Source: a virus
Strand: one strand, 5' to 3'
IMG/VR virus record: IMGVR_UViG_3300003177_000014
Span: 1 to 25,546 of that record
DNA: 25,546 bases
Position 1 is the stretch's first letter, and each line of letters starts with the position of its first letter. Below, in pieces: positions 1-8,464 of the stretch. The notes beneath the pieces are model-generated. The model saw only the letters and a list, made by a program, of their open reading frames with translations. It did not search any database and had not been told where the DNA came from. A program made the position numbers and the translations under genes.

Positions 1-2
1 GT

Positions 3-2324
3 GGTATTGGCGGCATGTTGGCGACCACCATGACCAATGGAACCAGTGGCACGATGGGGATGGCGGGGAGCCTTGCTGGTGCCGGCCTTGGTGCCGGAGC
101 GGGGGCACTCTTTGGCGGCCCGGCAGGTATGGCTGTTGGTGCATTGGCAAGCACGTTGCTCGGCGGGATAGGCAGCAAGGTTGATTCTGGTGTTTCCAAG
201 GGCAAGGACGAGATCATTCAATACTCGAACCTTCGTCATGCGTTAGGCGCGACGGTTACTGATTTCGGCGAGCTTAGGGATACGGTAAACCAATTCACTG
301 CCGGTCTGGGGTTGTCTTATAATGAGGCGGCATCATTGGCTACGGAGTTTGAAAAGACTTCCGCTATCATTGCTAAACACGGCGACGAGATAGGGAAGGA
401 AGTTGGCTCATCGGTTGGGTTTGCTCGAAGCTATGGTATTGATCCGAGTCAAGCCGTTAAGTTTTTCGCTTCCATGCACCACTATAAGCAGACACACGAT
501 CCACACGAAACCAAGAAGATGGCGGTGATGATTGCAGAGGCAGTGGGTCGTGGTGGTGATCAGCTGGAGATGGGCAAGGTGCTGTCTCTGATTACGTCGT
601 TTGTGCATTCATCCACACAGGCATCTCTAACGAAGGCAAACACGGAAAGCTTTGCGTCATACATGGCGGCCATGACCGGGTCGCACTTGCCGGGCATGAA
701 GAGTGATCCGGGGAATGCTGCGAACGCACTTGGTGCTGCCGATGCCTCATTGCGTCGCGGTGGTGGCTTTGGTTCCGCATCACAGAACTTTTCACTTGCC
801 GAGTGGCAGAAGCGTATGCCGGGGTTCGGCGCACTTGATATGGAGTTCATGAATGAGCAGGGGGCGATGGGAACAATAAGCCGCGCCTTTGGTCATCATA
901 GTCCGGCTGACGAAATGGCACGCAACCGAGGCGACGATGCGAAAAGGGCGCAGTATTCTGGTTGGGTGGCGAAGGCAAAAAAAGACGGCGACAAGACAGT
1001 CATTGAAATGCAGATGGAGGCTTTACAGCGAACCTATGGCGGTTCGACTACAGGATTCACCACTGCAATACAGAAGCATTTTGGCGTAAGTGGGGCGCAG
1101 GCGAGTGCGCTTTATTCTGGGTACCTAAACAAAGGCAGTCTGGGTGCATTGAGCAAAAAGCTGAATGGCGCAGGGATTGATGTTGAAAGTCTCTCTACTG
1201 GAAAAATTGCTGATCTTGCTGCGCTGGCTTCCGGTGGAAGTGGGCGGATCCGCACGCAGGGTAGGAAACTGTTGGATAGCGGAGAACTCAGCAAAAGTGA
1301 ACAATCTTCACTGAAAGGGGTGATGGACTCTGGTTCTGCCAATGATGTGATGGGCATGGTGTTGCGCCTGTCAGCAAAAGCCGCAACGGACAAGGATATT
1401 GGTGAACGGCAGCGTGCCCTTCAGGCGCGAATGGCGAACTCATTGCAGGAGTTATCGGTTGGGCTGATTCCAGCAATGATAGAGGTGAAAGAGGGTATTG
1501 TTGCTCTTGTTCGGAAATTCACACCAGAGAGCGACTACATCAAAGAGCACGACCGTAAAATGTTTGAGCCTCAGCAGAGAATGCTGGATAATAAGCATGG
1601 TCGCGTGACCGGTGCCGGCAATATATTATCTGACTCAACCACCTTCAGCTTGCCAACCAATAGCGATGCTTCTTTTGACAACCTTGTTGTCGATAAAAAG
1701 TTTCTGGATAGATTTTCCGGCAGTAAGCATGCAGATAGTGCCGCCGGGAAAGCACCAACAATCGCCCAGAGCAAGAAGAGTAAAATACTTTCGCTTATGA
1801 AATCCGAAACAAGATATGATGATTTATTCAAGAAGGCTGCCAAGAAATACGGTGTCGATTGGCAAGATCTGAAACTCACGGCGGCGATGGAATCTGGGTT
1901 AAATCCTCATGCTATGAACCTGAATGCGAATGGCTCAACGGATCGCGGAATCATGCAGCTTAACTCTGATTATGATGATTCACGGGGTGTCTCTGAGCCA
2001 TTTGATCCAGTTCAAAATATTGACATTGGTGCGAGGGTTCTATCAGAGGATATAAAGGCAGCAGGTAATATGCGAGGTGGTTTCCGTCGGTATAATGGTT
2101 CTGGTTCGGCTGCGGCTGCGTATGCTGATAACATGATGGATATGCGAAGTACCATGCAAGATGGTCGTGTTCCGGGTGGCCTTTCTGGCACGGCAACCAA
2201 AGAGCAGGTTGTGCGAGTTGTTGTTGAGGGGAGCATTACCGAAAAGACCCATTCTGGGGCTCCCACTGGCCGCACAGCGTTGATTCATGGCCACGGTGCC
2301 CCTGTTCCCGCAGGAGGCCACTAA
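3..2324 (+). CDS. Tail tape-measure protein with C-terminal lytic transglycosylase domain (5' partial)
   Basis: The reading frame is open to the left edge, so the ATG at 15 is probably internal and the gene starts outside the window. Residues are numbered here from that ATG. Residues about 15-55 are a Gly/Ala-rich hydrophobic stretch of the kind found in tape-measure proteins, followed by a long helical middle. Residues about 600-710 look like a soluble lytic transglycosylase (SLT) domain: YGVDW, then AAMESGLNP with the likely catalytic Glu at 626, then GIMQLN near 645 and a late YNGSGSAAAAYA. Such domains cut peptidoglycan during DNA entry while the rest sets tail length. Its place immediately before the hub and spike genes fits this. 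The family is clear; the total length is unknown. Confidence 0.85.
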   Translation, partial: GIGGMLATTMTNGTSGTMGMAGSLAGAGLGAGAGALFGGPAGMAVGALASTLLGGIGSKVDSGVSKGKDEIIQYSNLRHALGATVTDFGELRDTVNQFTAGLGLSYNEAASLATEFEKTSAIIAKHGDEIGKEVGSSVGFARSYGIDPSQAVKFFASMHHYKQTHDPHETKKMAVMIAEAVGRGGDQLEMGKVLSLITSFVHSSTQASLTKANTESFASYMAAMTGSHLPGMKSDPGNAANALGAADASLRRGGGFGSASQNFSLAEWQKRMPGFGALDMEFMNEQGAMGTISRAFGHHSPADEMARNRGDDAKRAQYSGWVAKAKKDGDKTVIEMQMEALQRTYGGSTTGFTTAIQKHFGVSGAQASALYSGYLNKGSLGALSKKLNGAGIDVESLSTGKIADLAALASGGSGRIRTQGRKLLDSGELSKSEQSSLKGVMDSGSANDVMGMVLRLSAKAATDKDIGERQRALQARMANSLQELSVGLIPAMIEVKEGIVALVRKFTPESDYIKEHDRKMFEPQQRMLDNKHGRVTGAGNILSDSTTFSLPTNSDASFDNLVVDKKFLDRFSGSKHADSAAGKAPTIAQSKKSKILSLMKSETRYDDLFKKAAKKYGVDWQDLKLTAAMESGLNPHAMNLNANGSTDRGIMQLNSDYDDSRGVSEPFDPVQNIDIGARVLSEDIKAAGNMRGGFRRYNGSGSAAAAYADNMMDMRSTMQDGRVPGGLSGTATKEQVVRVVVEGSITEKTHSGAPTGRTALIHGHGAPVPAGGH

Positions 2325-3778
2325 TGCGCGTTTACGCGCCGAGTATTAAGGTTAGATTGATTAAGTCTTCGGCAAGAACGGAGTTGGCTCCGGGTGTCCC
2401 TGTCGCTAAGAGGTTTGCCGACCTAACAGAGATTAACCTTACGCCCTTCCTTGGTGAATCTGGTACCGTTACAACAACGAAAGGCGTGCGAAATCCGTCT
2501 GGAACCTTCTCAATCACATTTGCCGATCAGGCGCACCCAAGGCTTCTCGATACGGTTTATGCCCTGATTGAGCCAATGGATATGGTGGAGATCCGCTTTG
2601 GTAACAAGCCGGGTGAACACAACAATCCGCCTGTTGTAATGCGTGGCCTTGTATCATCCATTATGCGTAATGAGATAATGACAGGCGAAAAGCCCATTCG
2701 GACGATAACGGTTGGAGGCAAAGATTTTGGGATGATTCTTGAAATCAACATGCTCTACTATATAAACAACTCTATCGTTGGTGATAATTTTCTTACGGAG
2801 TTTCAGTTTTTCCAGAAATATAAGTCATTTGGCGAGCCGAGAAACCTCCCTGCAAATGATTTTGTAAAGCTGGTCGCTTCATCGATAATTGGGAAATACC
2901 TTGAGCGGTTCAATCAGTTCAATAATGGGCGGAAGTTGAGCGCAAAGACTGTCAGTAAATGGGTTGCTGATACGAGCATATCTGGAGTTGTTTCCCCGTG
3001 GTCAATTGCACAGCATGATAATGTATCGCTTTATTCCATGCTTCACGACGTTCTGGATATTGGCCCGTTCAACGAAATGTATGTTGAGGATAGACCTGAT
3101 TCGATTGCACTTGTAGTTCGCAAGAATCCTTACATGGATATTGCAGGCACTCCGGTTCAAGGGGTTAAACCTGTAAACGTAAATGTTGATTCTTTAGATA
3201 TGGTTGCGCTTAATGTGACCCGTACAGATGCCGGTGTTGCCAACTTTTTCTGGGTTGTAAGCAATGCTTGGACAATGATGTTGAATGAGCAGGCGAAATC
3301 GGCATCATCAGTTGGAGCCGCGAGCACATTTATTAAGTTCAATTATCTAAACTCAGAAGCTGGCCGGTTCGGGATCCGGAAGATGGAGGTGCAAACGAAC
3401 CTCCTTCCTGCCGACGGATTCACCACATCTGATTCGCAGTCATCCACCCAAATTGACAATAGTGTGGGTGCGGTTGATGCATGGATTTCTGATCGGCGAC
3501 GGATTCTTTCTGAGCAAAATAAGGACAATTCAGTTTTTGAGCATGGATCCATACGGCTGCGTGGGAACACTGATATAAAGGCTGGCGTTCAGATTACGCT
3601 GACGCGGGGAAAAGCTGTTACTGCGACTTATTATGTGTCTGAGGTCACTCATGAATTCAGTGCGTTGAAGTCATTCATTACGACGGCCACATTGGAGCGG
3701 GGGACAAGCTACAAGGCGCACTTGCAGAGTGATCACCCGGTTTATCGTCTTGAAATGGAAGCTGGAGGCGTAAAATGA
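2324..3778 (+). CDS. Baseplate hub protein (gpD/gp27/Mu gp44-like)
   Basis: A 484-residue protein whose ATG shares one base with the stop of the tape-measure gene (TAATG), preceded by AGGAGG at 2312-2317. The N-terminal part (residues about 30-150) has the feel of a hub barrel domain: short beta segments such as GTFSITFADQ and an RGLVSSI stretch. The C-terminal part ends in a second beta domain (IKAGVQITLTRG, ATYYVSEVTHEFS) typical of late-control-D/gp27 family proteins, which form the trimeric hub above the spike. I assign the role from these weak sequence features and from position between tape measure and gpV-like spike. It is not assigned from an unmistakable motif. Confidence 0.72.
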   Translation: MRVYAPSIKVRLIKSSARTELAPGVPVAKRFADLTEINLTPFLGESGTVTTTKGVRNPSGTFSITFADQAHPRLLDTVYALIEPMDMVEIRFGNKPGEHNNPPVVMRGLVSSIMRNEIMTGEKPIRTITVGGKDFGMILEINMLYYINNSIVGDNFLTEFQFFQKYKSFGEPRNLPANDFVKLVASSIIGKYLERFNQFNNGRKLSAKTVSKWVADTSISGVVSPWSIAQHDNVSLYSMLHDVLDIGPFNEMYVEDRPDSIALVVRKNPYMDIAGTPVQGVKPVNVNVDSLDMVALNVTRTDAGVANFFWVVSNAWTMMLNEQAKSASSVGAASTFIKFNYLNSEAGRFGIRKMEVQTNLLPADGFTTSDSQSSTQIDNSVGAVDAWISDRRRILSEQNKDNSVFEHGSIRLRGNTDIKAGVQITLTRGKAVTATYYVSEVTHEFSALKSFITTATLERGTSYKAHLQSDHPVYRLEMEAGGVK

Positions 3779-4479
3779 ACACAACCCTTGCTCGCGTTGT
3801 TGGAGTACACCCGGAGTCGAATGCTGTCGATATTGAAATGATGATCGATAACCGAAGGATTCCCGGTGTTCAGGTTGGTAGTGGTTCCGCCGGCACTGAT
3901 TGTGGTCTAGCTGATCTATCTGAGCCGACGTTCACCGAATACGGCAAGGGAAACAGCAAGACGAGGGATATTTATGCCGTCGTGACTTGGGTGCATGATT
4001 TCCCAATCGTATTGTGTTTTTTGTTTCCTCAAGTTTCTGAGTGCCTTTTCCTTGAGAAAAACTTCCGTGTAAACCGTCATGCATCCGATGTTTACTCGAC
4101 TATTGATGCCAATGGTAATATTGAGGTTTGTCATCCGTCTGGAGCCTATGTTCGTTTTGGGGCAACCCCTGACCATGTTGATTTAACTGGAAAAGACTAT
4201 GATAAAAAATGGAAAATAAAACGTAATACTGACAAGCCGGTTCATATCCATGTTGGGCAGGCTGGCGGTGTTGCCTCGGTCAATATCTCTCCAAGCGGGC
4301 AGATTGATGCGGTATCTTCAGTTGGGTTTACGGTAACTTCTCCGTCCAACGTGATTAATGGACCGCTACATGTGACAGAAAACATAACAACACCGGGTGA
4401 TGTGATTGCAGGCACGATAAGCCAGAAACATCACACCCATCCAGACCCCCAAGGTGGCTCAGTTGGATCTCCGCAGTAA
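3775..4479 (+). CDS. Baseplate spike / assembly protein V-like
   Basis: A 234-residue protein overlapping the hub gene by four bases (ATGA), with GGAGG just upstream. The N-terminal half has an OB-fold-like start (LARVVGVHPESNAVDIEMM). The C-terminal half has beta-helix-like repeats (PSNVINGPLHVTENITTPGDVIAGTIS). It ends in HHTHPDPQGGSVGSPQ, closely resembling the tip of P2 gpV, where an HxH motif in the three chains binds an iron ion at the membrane-piercing point. The family is therefore the gpV/gp5 spike. It follows the hub gene as expected for the hub-spike complex. Confidence 0.85.
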   Translation: MNTTLARVVGVHPESNAVDIEMMIDNRRIPGVQVGSGSAGTDCGLADLSEPTFTEYGKGNSKTRDIYAVVTWVHDFPIVLCFLFPQVSECLFLEKNFRVNRHASDVYSTIDANGNIEVCHPSGAYVRFGATPDHVDLTGKDYDKKWKIKRNTDKPVHIHVGQAGGVASVNISPSGQIDAVSSVGFTVTSPSNVINGPLHVTENITTPGDVIAGTISQKHHTHPDPQGGSVGSPQ

Positions 4480-4483
4480 TTGC

Positions 4484-4514
4484 CCGGTTTTGGTCGTGAC
4501 CGTACCTTGATTGC
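4484..4514 (+). promoter_or_regulatory. Late-region intergenic motif GGTCGTGAC, copy 1
   Basis: GGTCGTGAC lies at 4492-4500 in the 35-base gap between the spike gene and the LysM/gp25-like gene. The same nine bases occur in two other gaps (8420-8428 and 14290-14298). Here the core is a full inverted repeat, GGTC-GT-GACC. I infer a phage-specific late promoter element or activator site; no sigma-70 boxes are evident. Downstream, the next ATG follows after only 14 bases with no Shine-Dalgarno sequence. Confidence 0.45.
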
Positions 4515-6293
4515 ATGGCGACCGGAAATCAGAAGGCCGAAGCAAGGCCAATATCTTTCATACTTCACAATCTAGCAACAGGGGCAAGCCCCGTTGAGTT
4601 GAAGCTTGTGATCCGCCCGGAAGATTTATCAGTCCCGTATCAGTCACGCATTACCGCCAACCAGACCATGGGTGGTGTTTGGTTGGACGATTTTGGAAGG
4701 GGGGTACCTTCGGTAAGTCTTTCTGGCCATACTGGCTGGGGTGCCGGTGCCCGGAAAAATGGCTTTGAGGCATACAAAGCCCTGCATAATCTGATTTTTA
4801 AGGAGTGGCACATACAGCGTGCCAGTGCTTTACGGCACGGTCTGGACGCTGACGATGTTAAGCTGATCTACGCGGATCATCTTGACGATATTACTTGGGT
4901 GATGGCTCCCAATACCTTTCTGTTGAAACGGAATAAATCGCGACCACTTCTTTCACAATATCAGATTTCGCTACTTTGGTTGTCCGATGATGTTTCAGAT
5001 ACAGTTGAGGCATTGGATGAATTAAATCGCAGTCGCTCAACAAACACAAATGAAATGGCGGCAGCTTCTTTACAGGTGTCGCTTGTGAAAATAAACGAAG
5101 CTAGGGCATCCGGAATGACCGCCAGTCTTGGTTCAGCCCAGCGAGAATATGACAATCTACTCACTCTGACTAGCACCACACTGGAATCGGTCAACACTTC
5201 CCTTGCCACTGGTTTGAGCGTCATGGAGGCGACGAACAGAAGCGTCTTTGATGTTGCGACCAGACTTACAAAAGCGGTTTTAAACATAACGAATACGTTA
5301 ATTTCAACCATAGCCTTTCCTCAAATTATGATGGCGCGTTTTTTGCGGTTAGCATCGTCACTAAGAAATGCCTATTGCCTATTGAGCAACGTGCTTTCTC
5401 AGCAGCAGACAATTCCGAATTACGCTGGCCTTTATGGCTCTTCAAACTGTTCATCAACCGCTGGTGGCAGCCCTGTATCAATATATGATACAGCAAACCC
5501 ATTTTCTGCGATCCAACCGAATATTCAGCCGGCTTCAATGATTTCCGGCGCGGCCAGCAATGCACTTTCTGGTGCCGGCGGAATTGACCCTGTCCTTAAT
5601 CCTATAACGACAGATGATGCGTCCCGGCTGATGGGTACAGTAAATTCAGGTGTAACGCCGGCATCTAACCCTTCGACGGGGACTTCTGTGAGCGGTGCGA
5701 CAACCAAGATTCCCAACATTCGTATTGTTGAGGTTCAAGCTTGGGATAATCTTAGGAGCATAGCCTTACGCGAGCTTGGTCATTCTGGGCGGTGGACTGA
5801 GCTTGTACTTCTCAATAAGTTAAAGTCTCCGTATATCGCACTACAAGCTTCGTCTGGCGTTTTGGCTTTCGGAGATAACATCAAGGTACCATCTCCGGGT
5901 TCGATGATTTCAGCGGATTCTGACCCGGCGTATGTATATGGAACCGATGCGTTGGTGACGGGCGGAAAGTTGGTTATTGCCAACGGCGACCTTGCTCCAG
6001 TTTCTGGCGAGAAGAACCTGCTGCAAGCGATCAAGAATCACGTTACGGTAAGCAAGAAGTCGCTTGGTTTTCATCCAAGATATGGCTGCTTGGTTCACGA
6101 TGTCCTTGGCGTAGTAAGCGGGCCAACAGCCGGGCAGCTTTCAGCATTTTACGTTCAATCTTCAATCCTTGAGGATTTGAGAATAGACAAGGTTACAAGC
6201 AGCACCGCTGAAATAGCAGGAGATTCAATCAAGGTGACAGCAGAGATAGTACCTGTTGCCGGTCGTCAGATTGACTTTAAGGTGGTCATATAA
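4515..6293 (+). CDS. Fused baseplate protein: gp53-like/LysM region plus C-terminal gp25-like domain
   Basis: A 592-residue protein. An in-frame TGA at 4497 forces the start to 4515 or later, and 4515 has no visible ribosome-binding site. The N-terminal region (about 1-170) carries IRPEDLSVPYQSR, recalling baseplate connector proteins. Residues about 200-390 are helical, then Ser/Gly/Ala-rich and linker-like. Residues about 400-460 look like a LysM fold (AWDNLRSIALRELG, then WTELVLLNKL, FGDNIKVPSPG). Residues about 475-592 match the gp25/gpW wedge pattern: ANGDLAPVSGEKNLLQAI, LGFHPRYGCLVHDVLG, and EDLRIDKV where gp25 has its conserved E-P-R. In T4, gp53 (LysM-like) and gp25 (sheath initiator) are separate proteins. 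The fusion is inferred from sequence; the order before the J-like gene supports it. Confidence 0.7.
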   Translation: MATGNQKAEARPISFILHNLATGASPVELKLVIRPEDLSVPYQSRITANQTMGGVWLDDFGRGVPSVSLSGHTGWGAGARKNGFEAYKALHNLIFKEWHIQRASALRHGLDADDVKLIYADHLDDITWVMAPNTFLLKRNKSRPLLSQYQISLLWLSDDVSDTVEALDELNRSRSTNTNEMAAASLQVSLVKINEARASGMTASLGSAQREYDNLLTLTSTTLESVNTSLATGLSVMEATNRSVFDVATRLTKAVLNITNTLISTIAFPQIMMARFLRLASSLRNAYCLLSNVLSQQQTIPNYAGLYGSSNCSSTAGGSPVSIYDTANPFSAIQPNIQPASMISGAASNALSGAGGIDPVLNPITTDDASRLMGTVNSGVTPASNPSTGTSVSGATTKIPNIRIVEVQAWDNLRSIALRELGHSGRWTELVLLNKLKSPYIALQASSGVLAFGDNIKVPSPGSMISADSDPAYVYGTDALVTGGKLVIANGDLAPVSGEKNLLQAIKNHVTVSKKSLGFHPRYGCLVHDVLGVVSGPTAGQLSAFYVQSSILEDLRIDKVTSSTAEIAGDSIKVTAEIVPVAGRQIDFKVVI

Positions 6294-7372
6294 TGGCATT
6301 TCAAATTAAGAATTTCACATCGATTGTGGCGGGCATGATCAACCATGCAAAGTCAACCCAGACGGTGCTTACTGACTTCAATATTGGTTCCATAACAAGG
6401 ACTCTGATGGAGTCACCTGCAGTGGAAATGGAAGAGATTTACCAGCGGTTGTTTTACGGTTTACTCGAAGCAATCCCTGTCGCCACATACAATTCATTTG
6501 GCTTTGATACATTGCCGGCAACCAGTGGCTATGGAATGGTTACCGTTTCAGTCGCACCAGCCCTTGGCTCTGATATGCCAGTACCTGCCGGAACGATTTT
6601 CACAACGGCGGCTGGTGTGGAATATGCAACCGATGCCGATGCTGTATTTCTGGCTGGTGATGGATCCGCCACGTTCTTGGTTCGCGCAGTTGTACCCGGC
6701 CTTGCAGGGAATGCTGCTGCAGGAGCGATTGTTTCAAGTGGTATTTTCTCCGACCCAACATTTTCGATTGTTTCTGGTGTAATTTCAAGCGGAAAGGATA
6801 TTGAGTCCGATAGTGAGAGAGCTGTACGGTTCGCAGATTTTATCTCTTCACTTTCCCAAGGTACTGTTACTGCGGTTCAGTATTCTGCAAAATCAGCAGT
6901 GTATGGTTCTGAGTATATCACCCGGTCAACAATCAAAGAGGGCGGAGGCCACGTTTACGTTTACGTCTATTCATCATCGGGGATTCCGTCTGCCGGTTTA
7001 CTTGCGTCAGCACAGTCAGCAGTAGATGGGTTTACCGATCCATCATCTGGGTCTATAACCTTCGGTAGTCGTGCGGCTGGTGTTCGGGTTGACGTTCTCC
7101 CTATGTCGGAGGTTGTTGTGGACGGTTCATTGCAGATTGCTGTTCTTTCTGGGTATTCATTGGATGCAACCATGATAAACAGCCTAAGTACCGTTTACAG
7201 CCAATTCATATCATCTTTGGACTCTGGTGCGATATTGAATATTTCAAGCTTGATTGATTCGCTACTTTCGGTTGCTGGCGTTAAGACGGCTATCATGCCA
7301 AACACATCAAACGTAATAAGTGCTGATGGAGAGGTTCTTGTGCCCGGAACATTGACGGTAAGTGCGCTGTGA
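6293..7372 (+). CDS. Baseplate wedge protein J-like (gp6 family)
   Basis: A 359-residue protein starting at an ATG that overlaps the previous stop by one base, with AAGGTGG upstream. The N-terminus (TDFNIGSITRTLMESPAVEMEEIYQRL) is a strong Baseplate_J signature: the G-S-x-x-R-x-L-x-E core followed by a helix. The middle has IPAGTIFTTAAG-like and VPGLAGNAAAGAI segments, then SDSERAVRFADFISSLSQGT, all characteristic of the family. The C-terminal beta-rich part (GVRVDVLPMSEVVVDGSLQIAVLSGY) is also typical. These proteins form the inner wedge ring and clamp the gp25-like sheath initiator, which is encoded just upstream as a fused domain. Confidence 0.9.
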   Translation: MAFQIKNFTSIVAGMINHAKSTQTVLTDFNIGSITRTLMESPAVEMEEIYQRLFYGLLEAIPVATYNSFGFDTLPATSGYGMVTVSVAPALGSDMPVPAGTIFTTAAGVEYATDADAVFLAGDGSATFLVRAVVPGLAGNAAAGAIVSSGIFSDPTFSIVSGVISSGKDIESDSERAVRFADFISSLSQGTVTAVQYSAKSAVYGSEYITRSTIKEGGGHVYVYVYSSSGIPSAGLLASAQSAVDGFTDPSSGSITFGSRAAGVRVDVLPMSEVVVDGSLQIAVLSGYSLDATMINSLSTVYSQFISSLDSGAILNISSLIDSLLSVAGVKTAIMPNTSNVISADGEVLVPGTLTVSAL

Positions 7373-8400
7373 GTGCTGTTACTGATCGCCTGATAAACAA
7401 TGTTCCATCGTCTATGCTGGCTCATGATCCAGAGCGTATTTTATCGCTTCGTGTGAGAAACCAGCAGGGATTGGTATGGGTCATTTCTGGCTACAATCTT
7501 ACCATTCACAGTAACGTAGTTGGCTGGGATGGATCGATTGACTGGAATGGTTTCTATGCGTTTGGCGCGACCACAACCGAATATGATCTGGCCACACTAA
7601 CAATTGGCCAGCTGTCTGATGCTCTCGTAGCCGACGGGCACTTGATTGCCTATTCAGACCCTTCTCTGCTTACCCTTTCTGCCATGGCGTTGATTGATGG
7701 TTCCGGGGATCAAGATTCATCCAACGGTGATCATTTGTATATCTACACCTCGCCATTCTGGACGCTGATGTCTGCATACGGTGAGGCTTTGACGATAGCA
7801 AATGCAGATGTTGATTTCGGACTTACTCAGATGGATTTACGGCAGTGCATTGGAGAATGGGCTGATGTTTGGGGTGTCCTGTTCGGTGTACCGCGACTGG
7901 TCAATGAGTTGGATGCTGATTATATCACACGAATTGTGGCGGAATCATTCCGGATTAGAGTGAGCCCACTCGCCATCGAAGATGCTGTTTTTGCTGCCAC
8001 TGGAGTCCATGTCGTAATAGACGAGCCGTGGAAACGCATCTTTGAACTTGATGGTTCATCCTTATCCGGTGCTTCTGCGATGCAGGACGGTAACTATTTT
8101 ACCTATCACGTTATTCAGCCAATATTCCCAGACGGAACCACAATAGCAGAGGTGGACTTGGGTGTGCCGGCAGTGCAGAGAAATAAAGCAGTGGGTGTTG
8201 ATGTTTTCGCTCCGGTTGTTTCTTTCAATCCAAGATTTAACATTTTGACTGCTGGTATGCAGGTTGATAGTGCGCGAACAGATAAGCGTTCGTCGTGGAC
8301 TTATTGGGAAAAATCAATGGTTCTAAGCAGGGATCTACTATCCGATCCGGGCACCGCACAATTAAATGATAGTATGATTATGTCTACGGTTGCGTTGTAG
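7369..8400 (+). CDS. Tail protein I-like baseplate wedge component
   Basis: A 343-residue protein. The start is a GTG at 7369 overlapping the previous TGA by four bases; no strong Shine-Dalgarno is seen, so translational coupling is likely. The central part carries the tail-protein-I type pattern: LRQCIGEWADVWGVLFGVPR, then DADYITRIVAESFRIRVSPLAIEDAVFAATGV and a VVIDEPW stretch. P2 gpI and relatives (T4 gp7 counterpart) bind the J protein and attach fibres. The order J then I then fibre genes is the standard P2-like arrangement, which raises confidence. The extra N-terminal 120 residues are not recognised. Confidence 0.75.
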   Translation: MSAVTDRLINNVPSSMLAHDPERILSLRVRNQQGLVWVISGYNLTIHSNVVGWDGSIDWNGFYAFGATTTEYDLATLTIGQLSDALVADGHLIAYSDPSLLTLSAMALIDGSGDQDSSNGDHLYIYTSPFWTLMSAYGEALTIANADVDFGLTQMDLRQCIGEWADVWGVLFGVPRLVNELDADYITRIVAESFRIRVSPLAIEDAVFAATGVHVVIDEPWKRIFELDGSSLSGASAMQDGNYFTYHVIQPIFPDGTTIAEVDLGVPAVQRNKAVGVDVFAPVVSFNPRFNILTAGMQVDSARTDKRSSWTYWEKSMVLSRDLLSDPGTAQLNDSMIMSTVAL

Positions 8401-8410
8401 GTAGACATTG

Positions 8411-8440
8411 TCGGCGTTTGGTCGTGACTAGACAATCCAG
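8411..8440 (+). promoter_or_regulatory. Late-region intergenic motif GGTCGTGAC, copy 2
   Basis: GGTCGTGAC is at 8420-8428 in the 64-base gap between the I-like gene and the first fibre gene. It continues as TAGACAAT, similar to copy 3 (TGGATAGT), so copies 2 and 3 share GGTCGTGACT-n-GA-n-A-n-T. The fibre gene ATG lies 36 bases after the core, almost the same spacing as copy 3 (34 bases). It is inferred to be a promoter or activator site for the fibre genes. Confidence 0.45.
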
Positions 8441-8464
8441 TTCTGAATTCATTTTGGGGGATAA

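Noticed and set aside
3979-3986. GTCGTGAC inside the spike gene
   Set aside because: Only eight of nine bases match, it is inside a coding region, and one such 8-mer is expected by chance in the window.
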